DNA from: Fervidibacter canadensis | Lineage (GTDB): Bacteria; Armatimonadota; Fervidibacteria; Fervidibacterales; Fervidibacteraceae | NCBI GenBank assembly: GCA_041446545.1 | Contig: JBGOEJ010000013.1 | Span: 39,470 to 103,469 of the forward strand | Direction: 5' to 3' | DNA: 64,000 nt | Shown: positions 7,789 to 15,167 of the stretch, one piece after another | How positions within the stretch are numbered: the stretch's first letter is position 1 | How the letters are laid out: every line of letters starts with the position of its first letter | Notes under the pieces: model-generated | The model's database searches: none | What the model saw: the letters and a program-made list of their open reading frames with translations, nothing else | What the model was told of the DNA's origin: nothing | Made by a program: the position numbers and the translations under genes

Positions 7789-9276
7789 TCAGCAGGGCTT
7801 CGTGCCCTCATTTTTGCCCTGCTGTTTGCGCGCCGTCACCCGCACGACGATGCGGTTGCCCTTGCGGAAGGGTTTGCCGATGGCGATGGGACGGTCGTTG
7901 TGCCAAATCAGCAACGGACCCTGCAAGGGCAAGATGTCGCCGACTTGCAACTGCGGCAAACGGCGCAGCAGGATCGGTTCGCCTCGCCAACCGCATCGCA
8001 ACGGGATGGCGACATGGTGGGAAAGGGGCGTGGCGGATGGCATCGTCCCTGTCCGTCGTTGCCGTTTGGAAAAGCCCGACAGCGTTTCGGCAGGCAACAG
8101 CCATTGCACCACACCCGTTTCGTCGCCAACTTGCAACCGATGGGAAAGCAGCAACGCCCCGCCGTTTTCGCTGAAAAGGGTTGCGGCTTGCTCCGTCCAG
8201 TCGCCCACAAACAACTGCGTCAAGCGCAACTCCATCCGCTCCCCAATTTGTGCCCAAGCCACTGCGTAAGCCTCGGCGAAGGTCGCCAGCAACCCTCGCA
8301 AGAGGGCTTGCTCTAAGGGCGTCCACCCTTCGGAAGGGCGCTCAACGCTTTGCCCAGGTCCGCCCAGCCAACGGTCCATCAACCGCAAGGCGGTGGAACG
8401 GCTTAGACTCAGCAGCCAAACACCTCGCCCGAGGACCTGAAAGGCTGCCGCCACACTCCAACTGTAGTCACGCCGCAAAAAATGAGCGCATGAATCCTTC
8501 TCCAACCGCAAGGGTGAAAGGTGAATGCCCATCCGAACCCGCATCAGTAGCAACTGGTTCAGAGTCATCGGGAAACGCTCATGGACTTGCTGCAGTAGCA
8601 CATAAACGCTTCGCCCCAATCGGTCAGGGTTGGCAAAGTCGTAGCGGGCGATAGACTGGCGGGGCTGGACGATGCGCTGGGCGACAAAAAACGATGCCGT
8701 TTTATCCTTCGGCATCTCGTCGCCGGGCGTCAACGCAATTTCCAACTGCAGCGCTCCTGCCTCGGTCTCCATCGGGATAACCAACCTCTGAAAATCGTTC
8801 TGCGAAAGCAAAATGCCACGGCGCATCGTCAGTTCGGGGGGCGAAATCATGCAAACTTTGCCTGCTGCTTCCAAGTGCATCGCCGCCCGACCCGCCAAGG
8901 TGTTGGCGATTTCCTGAAGCGCACTGCGGGCTAACTCGCTCTCCTGCAAAAAGTCGCTGATGGGCAAATTGCTGTCCAACTCTTCACCCAGCATCTGTTG
9001 CAGGAGCCGAAATGCCGTCCGGTAACTCAGCCCCAAAAGCACCAAACCTTTCAGAGCCCCATCCAAGCCGATGGCGATGGTGATGTCCTCTTCGGTGTAG
9101 GCGGAGCGGATGAGCGACGGGGTGCCTCGTCTCGCTCGCAGTTCCATTAGCCCCTCCAGCGTCTCGGCAGCGGCGCGAAGGATGGGATTGGCGACTTCGG
9201 CATACCACGCCGCAATGTGGTGGATGTCCCCCGCAGACAAAGAAGGCGTTCCCCGCTCCGTTTGCAACCCCCTCAC
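7789..9276 (-). CDS. CheX-FliM fusion: CheY-P phosphatase domain joined to a flagellar switch protein
   Basis: Protein of 495 aa with an unusual order. Residues about 25-195 resemble CheX/CheC CheY-phosphate phosphatases (ITIAIGLDGALKGLVLLGLS, then the catalytic E-x2-N motif at E122/N125 in ALQEIANTLAGRAAMHLE). Residues about 205-400 match the FliM core (SIARYDFANPDRLGR, VHERFP, DRWLGGPGQ, TPLEQALLRGLL). Residues about 425-490 are a SpoA/FliN-like C-terminal domain (PQLQVGDILPLQGP, RIVVRVTARK). FliM in the C-ring binds CheY-P and sets rotation direction. Residues 13-22 (LSAGDIHHIA) faintly resemble the CheY-binding peptide of FliM. The GTG start overlaps the cheR stop by four bases; it is the last gene of the operon. 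The fusion is inferred to bring CheY-P removal onto the switch, as FliY (CheC-like plus FliN) does in Bacillus. Confidence 0.85.
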   Translation of the reverse strand: MRGLQTERGTPSLSAGDIHHIAAWYAEVANPILRAAAETLEGLMELRARRGTPSLIRSAYTEEDITIAIGLDGALKGLVLLGLSYRTAFRLLQQMLGEELDSNLPISDFLQESELARSALQEIANTLAGRAAMHLEAAGKVCMISPPELTMRRGILLSQNDFQRLVIPMETEAGALQLEIALTPGDEMPKDKTASFFVAQRIVQPRQSIARYDFANPDRLGRSVYVLLQQVHERFPMTLNQLLLMRVRMGIHLSPLRLEKDSCAHFLRRDYSWSVAAAFQVLGRGVWLLSLSRSTALRLMDRWLGGPGQSVERPSEGWTPLEQALLRGLLATFAEAYAVAWAQIGERMELRLTQLFVGDWTEQAATLFSENGGALLLSHRLQVGDETGVVQWLLPAETLSGFSKRQRRTGTMPSATPLSHHVAIPLRCGWRGEPILLRRLPQLQVGDILPLQGPLLIWHNDRPIAIGKPFRKGNRIVVRVTARKQQGKNEGTKPC

Positions 9277-10049
9277 CTCTCACCGACCCGCCGATAAAAA
9301 CCGAATTGCAAAGGCATAAAGCCATACGCCGACGGTGAAAGCAAAACTTCTGACGCCCCCAAAAACAACACCCCGCCGTCCACCAGCGCCCGCGCAAAGC
9401 CGTAAAAGATTTTCGGCTTGACTTCCGAGCGGAAGTAAATCAACAAGTTGCGGCAGACCAAAAGGTGAATATCCGTCGGGTAAGGGTCGCTCAGCAAGTT
9501 CAGCCGTTCAAACCGCACCATTTTCCGCAATGCTTCAGGCACGATTAACCGACCATCGCTCACGACGAACAGCATCCGATAAGTCGGCGGGATTTCCTGC
9601 AAGTCGCTGGCGGGATACTCCGCCCGTTTGGCTTGCCGCAGCGCTGCCTCGTCTATGTCCGTCGCCAAGATGGCGTGATTGCCTTTGGGATCAAGGCGAT
9701 GGAGCAATGCTGCCAGCGAGTATGGCTCTTTGCCGACGGAGCAACCCGCACTCCAAACTTGCAACCGTTTGAACCGTTTCAGCAAGTCGGGCAAAACTTC
9801 CCGCTCCAAACTCACCCACATCGTTGGGTCGCGGAAAAACTGCGTGACATTGATGCCCAAACTGTCCAACAGCGCTTGGCGCAAAGAGGCATCTCTGCGC
9901 AGGGCTGCCAATAACGCGTCCATGTCTGCTAAACCACACCGCTGCAGAAAACCCGTCATCAACCGTTGCAACTGCGACGGATGATAAGCCCTCAAATCCA
10001 ACCCGAGCCATCGGCTAAGTTGGTCAATCTGCCAGTCCGTCAACGCCAT
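9273..10049 (-). CDS. cheR: Chemotaxis protein methyltransferase CheR
   Basis: SAM-dependent methyltransferase (258 aa) that methylates receptor glutamates. It has the small N-terminal helical domain (about 1-75, ending with DSLGINVTQFFRDP) and the catalytic domain with the SAM-binding motif VWSAGCSVGKEPYSLAALL, then ILATDIDEAAL and LLVCRNLLIYF. Translation most likely starts at the ATG at 10049, which forms TGATG with the cheB stop. A GTG one codon earlier is possible. It overlaps the following CheX-FliM gene by four bases. Confidence 0.95.
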   Translation of the reverse strand: MALTDWQIDQLSRWLGLDLRAYHPSQLQRLMTGFLQRCGLADMDALLAALRRDASLRQALLDSLGINVTQFFRDPTMWVSLEREVLPDLLKRFKRLQVWSAGCSVGKEPYSLAALLHRLDPKGNHAILATDIDEAALRQAKRAEYPASDLQEIPPTYRMLFVVSDGRLIVPEALRKMVRFERLNLLSDPYPTDIHLLVCRNLLIYFRSEVKPKIFYGFARALVDGGVLFLGASEVLLSPSAYGFMPLQFGFYRRVGER

Positions 10050-11116
10050 CACCCGCTTCGCTCCCCGATAAGGTTCACCGCTCCGACGACGGCGCGGATG
10101 ATTTGCGTCAGGCGTTGTGGCAACCGCTCTAACGGGACGCTCTCTTGAGCGGCGCCCAACTTCAATGCTGATTCGGGCATGCTTGGAATGGTGCAGGTTT
10201 CAGGCGCTTGCACTAAGGTTCGCCCACCTCGCTCCCGAACCGTTAGCAATCCGATGGCACCGTCGCTCCCCATCCCTGTCATCACACAACCCACACATCG
10301 TTCCCCGAAAATATGGGCAGCGCTATCCAAAGTTTTGTCGGCAGCGGGACGGACGCCGTGTAACGGCGGCGATTGATCTAACCGCAACCGACCGCCCCGT
10401 TCCACCAGCAAATGGAAACCCGACGGCGCCAAGTAAACCTGCTGAGGTCGGATGACTTCCCCATCCTGCACTTCTTTGACAGGCAAGGCGGAAACTTGGT
10501 TCAGGTTGTCGGCGAAAAATTTCGTGAAGCCGACAGGCATGTGCTGCACCAGCAAGACAGCGGCGGGCAAGTCGGGTGGCAATTGCGATAGGACATAGCG
10601 AACCGTCGCAGGTCCGCCTGTAGACGCTGCGAGGACAACGATTGCCCACTCGTTGGGCACGGCAGAAACGGTCGGCACAATCCGACGGGGCGGTGTCAAA
10701 AGCACTCGCAACTTCGCCCTCGCTGCCGCCTTGACTTTTGCTACCAATTCATCGCGGATTTTGTGGGCGTCCAGAGAGATAGAACCCGACGGCTTAGCGA
10801 TGAAATCCACCGCTCCCAACTGCAGCGCCCGCAGGGTCACTTCGGCGCCCCCTTTCGTCAAGGCACTGACCATCACGACAGGCGTCGGGCACTCTTGCAT
10901 CAACCGCTCCAGCGCTATTAACCCGTCCATGACGGGCATTTCCACATCCAGCGTCACGACGGATGGGCGCAGGGTCTTCACAACTTCCAACGCTTCCAAA
11001 CCGTTGCTTGCTGTCCCGATGACCTCAATTTCGGCGTCTTCGTTGAGCATTCGTGCGATAACCATTCGCATAAAGGCGGAATCGTCCACGACGACGACTT
11101 TGCACCAGCGTTCCAT
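10049..11116 (-). CDS. cheB: Chemotaxis protein-glutamate methylesterase/deamidase CheB
   Basis: Two-domain adaptation enzyme (355 aa) that demethylates and deamidates receptors. The receiver domain (1-120) has the acidic pair D11/D12, the phosphoacceptor D57 (VVTLDVEMPVMDG) and the conserved Lys (DFIAKPSG). The C-terminal esterase domain shows the catalytic Ser in AASTGGP, the His in LLVQHMPVGF and the Asp in MTGMGSDGAIG. The ATG at 11116 is chosen because AGGAGG lies 12 bases upstream; the adjacent GTG at 11119 (nine bases from the site) is equally credible. Longer starts would run into cheY. The C-terminus overlaps the cheR start. Confidence 0.95.
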   Translation of the reverse strand: MERWCKVVVVDDSAFMRMVIARMLNEDAEIEVIGTASNGLEALEVVKTLRPSVVTLDVEMPVMDGLIALERLMQECPTPVVMVSALTKGGAEVTLRALQLGAVDFIAKPSGSISLDAHKIRDELVAKVKAAARAKLRVLLTPPRRIVPTVSAVPNEWAIVVLAASTGGPATVRYVLSQLPPDLPAAVLLVQHMPVGFTKFFADNLNQVSALPVKEVQDGEVIRPQQVYLAPSGFHLLVERGGRLRLDQSPPLHGVRPAADKTLDSAAHIFGERCVGCVMTGMGSDGAIGLLTVRERGGRTLVQAPETCTIPSMPESALKLGAAQESVPLERLPQRLTQIIRAVVGAVNLIGERSG

Positions 11117-11143
11117 CACCGCTCTTCGCCTCCTGACAGCAGC

Positions 11144-11213
11144 GACTGGTGATTGGTTAACGGTAACGGGTAACGATTGGTCGTTTCCCTCTCGCCATTC
11201 GCCAGTCGCTACT
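11144..11213. repeat. Degenerate heptanucleotide tandem array, family B, at the cheY 3' end
   Basis: About ten degenerate 7-base units span the cheY stop and the cheY-cheB gap: GACTGGT, GATTGGT, TAACGGT, AACGGGT, AACGATT, GGTCGTT, and further on CGCCATT, CGCCAGT, CGCTACT. The last units encode the CheY C-terminus. On the minus strand the CheY-proximal units read GCGACTG, GCGAATG, GCGAGAG, matching the arrays at 17887, 46683 and 48746. Confidence 0.6.
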
Positions 11214-11580
11214 GGCGGTCGTTGCCTTGCAGCCAACGCTGGACAACCTGCTTGATTTGGTCGGGTTGGAAGGGCTTGACGACGAAATCTTTCGCTCCCG
11301 CTTGCAACGCCTGCATGACGACACTCTCTTGCCCCAACGCGCTGACCATGATGACCTGTGCTGAAGCGTCCTGCGCCACGATGGCTTTCAACGCCGCCAA
11401 GCCGTCCATTTCGGGCATGGTAATGTCCATCAGCACCAAATCGGGGCGATGGGCGTTAAATTGCTGAACGGCTTCAGCGCCATTGGCAGCCTCTATGACC
11501 TCCAAACCCAACTCCTCCAGCGCCTTGCGCAACTTCATGCGGATGAAGGCGGCATCATCGGCGATGAGCACCTTCGCCAT
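11209..11580 (-). CDS. cheY: Chemotaxis response regulator CheY
   Basis: Single receiver domain of 123 aa that carries the signal from CheA to the flagellar switch. Acidic residues D8/D9 (IADDAAF), phosphoacceptor D52 (LVLMDITMPEMDG), the switch hydroxyl (IMVSALG, Ser instead of the usual Thr) and the conserved Lys (DFVVKPF) are all present. The ATG at 11580 follows GGAGGG by seven bases; a GTG or ATG start five codons earlier would bury that site. The last residues are encoded by a heptanucleotide array, so the C-terminal tail may be variable between relatives. Its likely partner at the motor is the CheX-FliM fusion. Confidence 0.95.
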   Translation of the reverse strand: MAKVLIADDAAFIRMKLRKALEELGLEVIEAANGAEAVQQFNAHRPDLVLMDITMPEMDGLAALKAIVAQDASAQVIMVSALGQESVVMQALQAGAKDFVVKPFQPDQIKQVVQRWLQGNDRQ

Positions 11581-11619
11581 CTCGTTACCCTCCATCGCAA
11601 CCCTTGTGGCTCGGCGAAT

Positions 11620-12699
11620 TCAAAGGGCGATTTTATGCGTCTTGCCATCCCCGCTCCGCACGGTCACGACGCCATCAGCGACGCGGAAGCGAACGATAAA
11701 ACCGTGACCACCCCCAACGAACTGGGCGACGATGTTGGCGGCGGGTTGAAGAAACTTCAGCACAGCTTGGACATTCATCATCCCGATGTTAAGGGCATCC
11801 CGATGAGGCGAAGGGAGAGCAAGTTGAAACATGTTCGCTCCCCCCACGATGACGCAGTTGGGACGCACTGCCCCCTTCGCCTGCAAACTCGTCAACAAGT
11901 GCGGGATGGCACGGTCGGCGAACCAGAACGGTTTCGCCGCTGTGCCCCGAAAATTCTCGCTGGACGGCAAAACGATGTGAGCCATACCTGCCACCCTCGC
12001 CCTTCGGTGATAGGCGCAAACAATCACGCACGACCCGACACCAGGAACGACTAAAGTGACCGCCGGGTCATCGGTGACGACCAATTCGCCCAGCCCGACC
12101 AAGCGCCCGCTTTCGGTTTCCATCACCTTCAAGCACTCACCTAATAGCGGCAGGAAAAAGTGTCCTAACCCGTGCGCCGTTCCGTCGGGCAACCGAACTC
12201 GCATTTGCCAAAGGACGTGCAGGACATTCCCTCGCCCTTGCGAAAGCAACAAGGTGGCAAGGCTTTGCAGCAACGCCCCCGAAAAATCCACCCGCGTTTC
12301 AGGGGGTGTCGGCAACGATTCACCGAACAACCGCAAGGCTTTGCCCATCCCCGTCAAAAGCCGCGCTGTCGCAAGGTTGCCCAACTCCGCCAAAACGGAC
12401 TCCCGCAGGCTCTCATTGCCTTCGTCGCCCAAAACGAAGGCAGCGATGCGGTCAGCGTCGTCCATCGGTAGCAGAAGGATGAGGTAGCCTCGCATTTGTC
12501 CGTAGATGCCGACGACGATGGCGCGCACTTGCGACGGTTTAGCGAAACTGTAAAGGACGCTAAGCAGTTCATCCGCCTGCCGTTGTGCCCACTCCTTCGG
12601 CTCAAATGCCACTTCAGTGGCAAGGAACTGTGACAGGGCAACATCGCATTCTTGCTGGGCTGCCGACAGGGCTTCCTGCAAAACTTCCGCTGTCACCAC
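11620..12699 (-). CDS. CheC/CheX-like phosphatase fused to chemoreceptor deamidase CheD
   Basis: Protein of 359 aa joining two proteins normally separate. The N-terminal part (about 1-195) is CheC/CheX-like with a single E-x2-N phosphatase motif at E105/N108 (VLAELGNLATARLL). The C-terminal part (about 200-355) is CheD: GVGSCVIVCAYHRRARVAGM, then AHIVLPSS, VIVGGANMF and FVGGGHGFIVRF. CheD deamidates receptor glutamines and, in B. subtilis and Thermotoga, binds CheC. Catalytic Cys224 and His241 are spaced as in Thermotoga CheD (Cys27/His44), but the position of its Thr21 is Val218. The double-GTG start at 12699 follows a strong AGGAGGTGA that contains the cheA stop. Fusion makes a fixed 1:1 complex, so free exchange of CheD between CheC and receptors would be lost or altered. 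Confidence 0.88.
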   Translation of the reverse strand: MVTAEVLQEALSAAQQECDVALSQFLATEVAFEPKEWAQRQADELLSVLYSFAKPSQVRAIVVGIYGQMRGYLILLLPMDDADRIAAFVLGDEGNESLRESVLAELGNLATARLLTGMGKALRLFGESLPTPPETRVDFSGALLQSLATLLLSQGRGNVLHVLWQMRVRLPDGTAHGLGHFFLPLLGECLKVMETESGRLVGLGELVVTDDPAVTLVVPGVGSCVIVCAYHRRARVAGMAHIVLPSSENFRGTAAKPFWFADRAIPHLLTSLQAKGAVRPNCVIVGGANMFQLALPSPHRDALNIGMMNVQAVLKFLQPAANIVAQFVGGGHGFIVRFRVADGVVTVRSGDGKTHKIAL

Positions 12700-12705
12700 T
12701 GCCTG

Positions 12706-14631
12706 TCACCTCCTCGCAAGGACGCCGTTTAAGTCCACGATCAACGCCACACTTCCGTCGCCCAATATCGTCGCCCCCAAAAAGGTGCGCAAGGTGTGCA
12801 AAGGAAAGCCCAGCGGTTTGATGACGATTTCGTCCTTGCCCTCCACGCCTTCCACGCTGACCGCTACCCCTCGGTCTCGTTGACGGACGATGACCGCTAT
12901 CCCTTCCTTCTCTCCGTTTGCTGCTCCCAAAAGATGTGCCAGCGACCAAAGGGGCAAAGGTTCGCCCCGCAGCATCAGCACCCGTTCGCCTTGTCCGATA
13001 ACTTGCACCGTTTCCCGCCGCAAGTCCAACACTTCCGCGACGCTGTGCATCGGCAAGGCAAACAAGCGCCCCGCCACCCGCACCAGCAAGGCAGGAATGA
13101 TCGCCAAGGTTAAGGGCAACCGAAGCGTCACCGTCGTGCCTCCACCGACCGTTGACTGGATGTCCACCGTCCCGCCGATTTGCTCAAGGGCGTTTCTGAC
13201 GACATCCATCCCGACGCCCCGTCCCGACACCTCGCTGACTTGCTCCTTCGTGCTGAAGCCGGGACGAAAGATGAGCCGCAGGGCGTCATCATCGCTCAAT
13301 GCTGCCGCTTGCTCTTCGCTCAGCCATCCCCGCTCAACGGCTTTGCGGCGCACCTTGTCGGGATCAATGCCCCGCCCGTCATCGCGAACGACGACGATGA
13401 CGCTCCCTTCCGATTGCGACGCCGCCAGTTCCACTACGCCTTCAGGTGGTTTCCCCGCTGCGATGCGTTCGTCAGGCGGTTCAATACCGTGATCTAAAGC
13501 GTTTCGGACGAGATGGACGAGGCACTCATTAATTTTCTCCACCAGTGCTCGGTCAACCTCGGTGGCTTCACCCTCAATGCGCAGTTGCACTCGTTTGCTC
13601 ATGCTGCGCGCCAACTCTCGCACCAAGCGGGGGAAGCGACCGAAGACGACGCTCAAAGGCACCATGCGGGTTCGCGTCAACGCTTCCTGCAATTGACCGA
13701 CGATGCGGCTGATGCGCTCGGTGACACCTTGCAACTCTTCGGCGATGCCGTTGCCGTGAAATTCCGTGACCCGTCGGACGCCCCGTTCCAACCGCGCCCG
13801 CTCAATGACCAACTCGCCGACCAAGTTCAGCAGCGCATCCATTTGCTCCACCGACACGCGAACGCTTTGCAACTCCGTCGGCGCTGCTGTCGGCATTTCG
13901 GCGGCAGATGGCGGGACGATGATTTCCCGAAACTGTTTTCCTTCCCGTTGCCGTTGCATTTCCACGACCACATCGTCAAACCGAGATAGTTCCCGCTCCA
14001 ACTCCGCCAGCGCCGCTTCGTCGGGAAACCGCACCTGAGCGTCCAAGCGATACTTGGCGCGCCCCGCCTGAATTTCGCTGACAGGCGGCTCCAGCGAAAC
14101 GACTTCCCCGTAGCGGCTCATCGCCAGATAGGCTTGAAAGGCTCTCGCCGCAGGCATGGGACATTCGGGCTTGATGAAGATGTTCAAGGTGATGATGACT
14201 TCCGTCGCCCGCTGCGATGGCGCCGCTAATTCGTCCCGTTGGAGTGCGTTGGGCGTTTGTTGCGCCAATGCTGTCAATTGACGAATCAGCGGCGCTGCAT
14301 CAGGGAGCGGAGTGTTTTGGCGCAAGGCAACGACCATCGCCCGCAAAAAATCCACACCCATTAGCAACGCATCAATCAACTCCGCCGTCACCGCTTTAGT
14401 CCCGTTTCGCACTTGGTCAAGCAAGTTCTCCATCGCGTGGGCGAGTCGGCTCATGCCCGTCAAACCCGCTGCCCCTGCCGAACCCTTCAGGGTGTGGGCG
14501 GAGCGAAACAGTTCGCCGATGACCGCCCTATCACCGCCTTGCTCTAGCCGCAGCAAACCGCTTTCCAAGTTGGCGATGTGCTCTTCCGCCTCGGCGATGA
14601 ACAAAGTTCGCTCTTCCGCCGTCAGTTCCAC
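12706..14631 (-). CDS. cheA: Chemotaxis histidine kinase CheA
   Basis: Protein of 641 aa with the P1-P3-P4-P5 plan. The P1 HPt domain has the phosphorylated His46 in LFRSAHTLKGSAGAAG. A region around 130-230 probably serves as the P2-type response-regulator docking domain. The dimerisation domain is near 250-310. The kinase domain has the N box LVHLVRNALDHGIEPP, the G1 box DDGRGIDPDKV and the G2 box GRGVGMDVVRNALEQIGG. The CheW-like P5 domain closes the protein. The start is GTG at 14631 after AAGGTGA. CheA autophosphorylates and passes phosphate to CheY and CheB. Operon position: between cheW and the CheC-CheD gene. Confidence 0.96.
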   Translation of the reverse strand: MELTAEERTLFIAEAEEHIANLESGLLRLEQGGDRAVIGELFRSAHTLKGSAGAAGLTGMSRLAHAMENLLDQVRNGTKAVTAELIDALLMGVDFLRAMVVALRQNTPLPDAAPLIRQLTALAQQTPNALQRDELAAPSQRATEVIITLNIFIKPECPMPAARAFQAYLAMSRYGEVVSLEPPVSEIQAGRAKYRLDAQVRFPDEAALAELERELSRFDDVVVEMQRQREGKQFREIIVPPSAAEMPTAAPTELQSVRVSVEQMDALLNLVGELVIERARLERGVRRVTEFHGNGIAEELQGVTERISRIVGQLQEALTRTRMVPLSVVFGRFPRLVRELARSMSKRVQLRIEGEATEVDRALVEKINECLVHLVRNALDHGIEPPDERIAAGKPPEGVVELAASQSEGSVIVVVRDDGRGIDPDKVRRKAVERGWLSEEQAAALSDDDALRLIFRPGFSTKEQVSEVSGRGVGMDVVRNALEQIGGTVDIQSTVGGGTTVTLRLPLTLAIIPALLVRVAGRLFALPMHSVAEVLDLRRETVQVIGQGERVLMLRGEPLPLWSLAHLLGAANGEKEGIAVIVRQRDRGVAVSVEGVEGKDEIVIKPLGFPLHTLRTFLGATILGDGSVALIVDLNGVLARR

Positions 14632-14659
14632 AGAGCATCACCTTGTCAGGCAACCGCCC

Positions 14660-15136
14660 TTACCCGTTGGCGGAGCCTCCAAGCGTTTCGGTGTCCAGTA
14701 ACCGTTCGGCATTGAGCAGCAAGACGAGTTGACCGTCCAGTTTCAGCACGCCTTCTAATCGCTGGGCTTCCTCAGGTGCCACGAGGTCACCGACGGGTTC
14801 TACGGCGTCATCGGCGATACGGGCGACTTGAACGACCTCATCCACCGTGAAGCCAACCAAGTGCTCGCCGACTTGGGCAACCATCACCAGCACTTTGTCC
14901 GTCGCGTCGTGCGCCCCGATGCCCAAAAGCCGTTTGGAATCCACGACCGCCATGATTCGTCCCCGCAAGTTGACGATGCCCATGATGAACGGCGGGGCAC
15001 CAGGCACAGACACGATGTCGCTTTGCTGGGCGATTTCTTGCACGCTGCGGATGTCTAAGGCGAAGAGAGTGCCGTTAAGCAGAAAGACGACGATGTGGCG
15101 CTCCTGCGTTCGTTCCGCCTTCTCCGTCGGTGTCAT
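14660..15136 (-). CDS. cheW: Chemotaxis coupling protein CheW
   Basis: Adaptor of 158 aa that links CheA to the receptor tips. It shows the two-lobed CheW fold: IVVFLLNGTLFALDIRSVQE, then PFIMGIVNLRGRIMAVVD and FTVDEVVQVARI, GVLKLDGQLVLLLNAERLL. The ATG at 15136 has GAGGTGA five bases upstream; a GTG three codons earlier is possible. It stands between the receptor gene and cheA in one minus-strand operon. Confidence 0.95.
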   Translation of the reverse strand: MTPTEKAERTQERHIVVFLLNGTLFALDIRSVQEIAQQSDIVSVPGAPPFIMGIVNLRGRIMAVVDSKRLLGIGAHDATDKVLVMVAQVGEHLVGFTVDEVVQVARIADDAVEPVGDLVAPEEAQRLEGVLKLDGQLVLLLNAERLLDTETLGGSANG

Positions 15137-15167
15137 GGCGCTCACCTCGTTCCGTCGTCAAAAAGCG

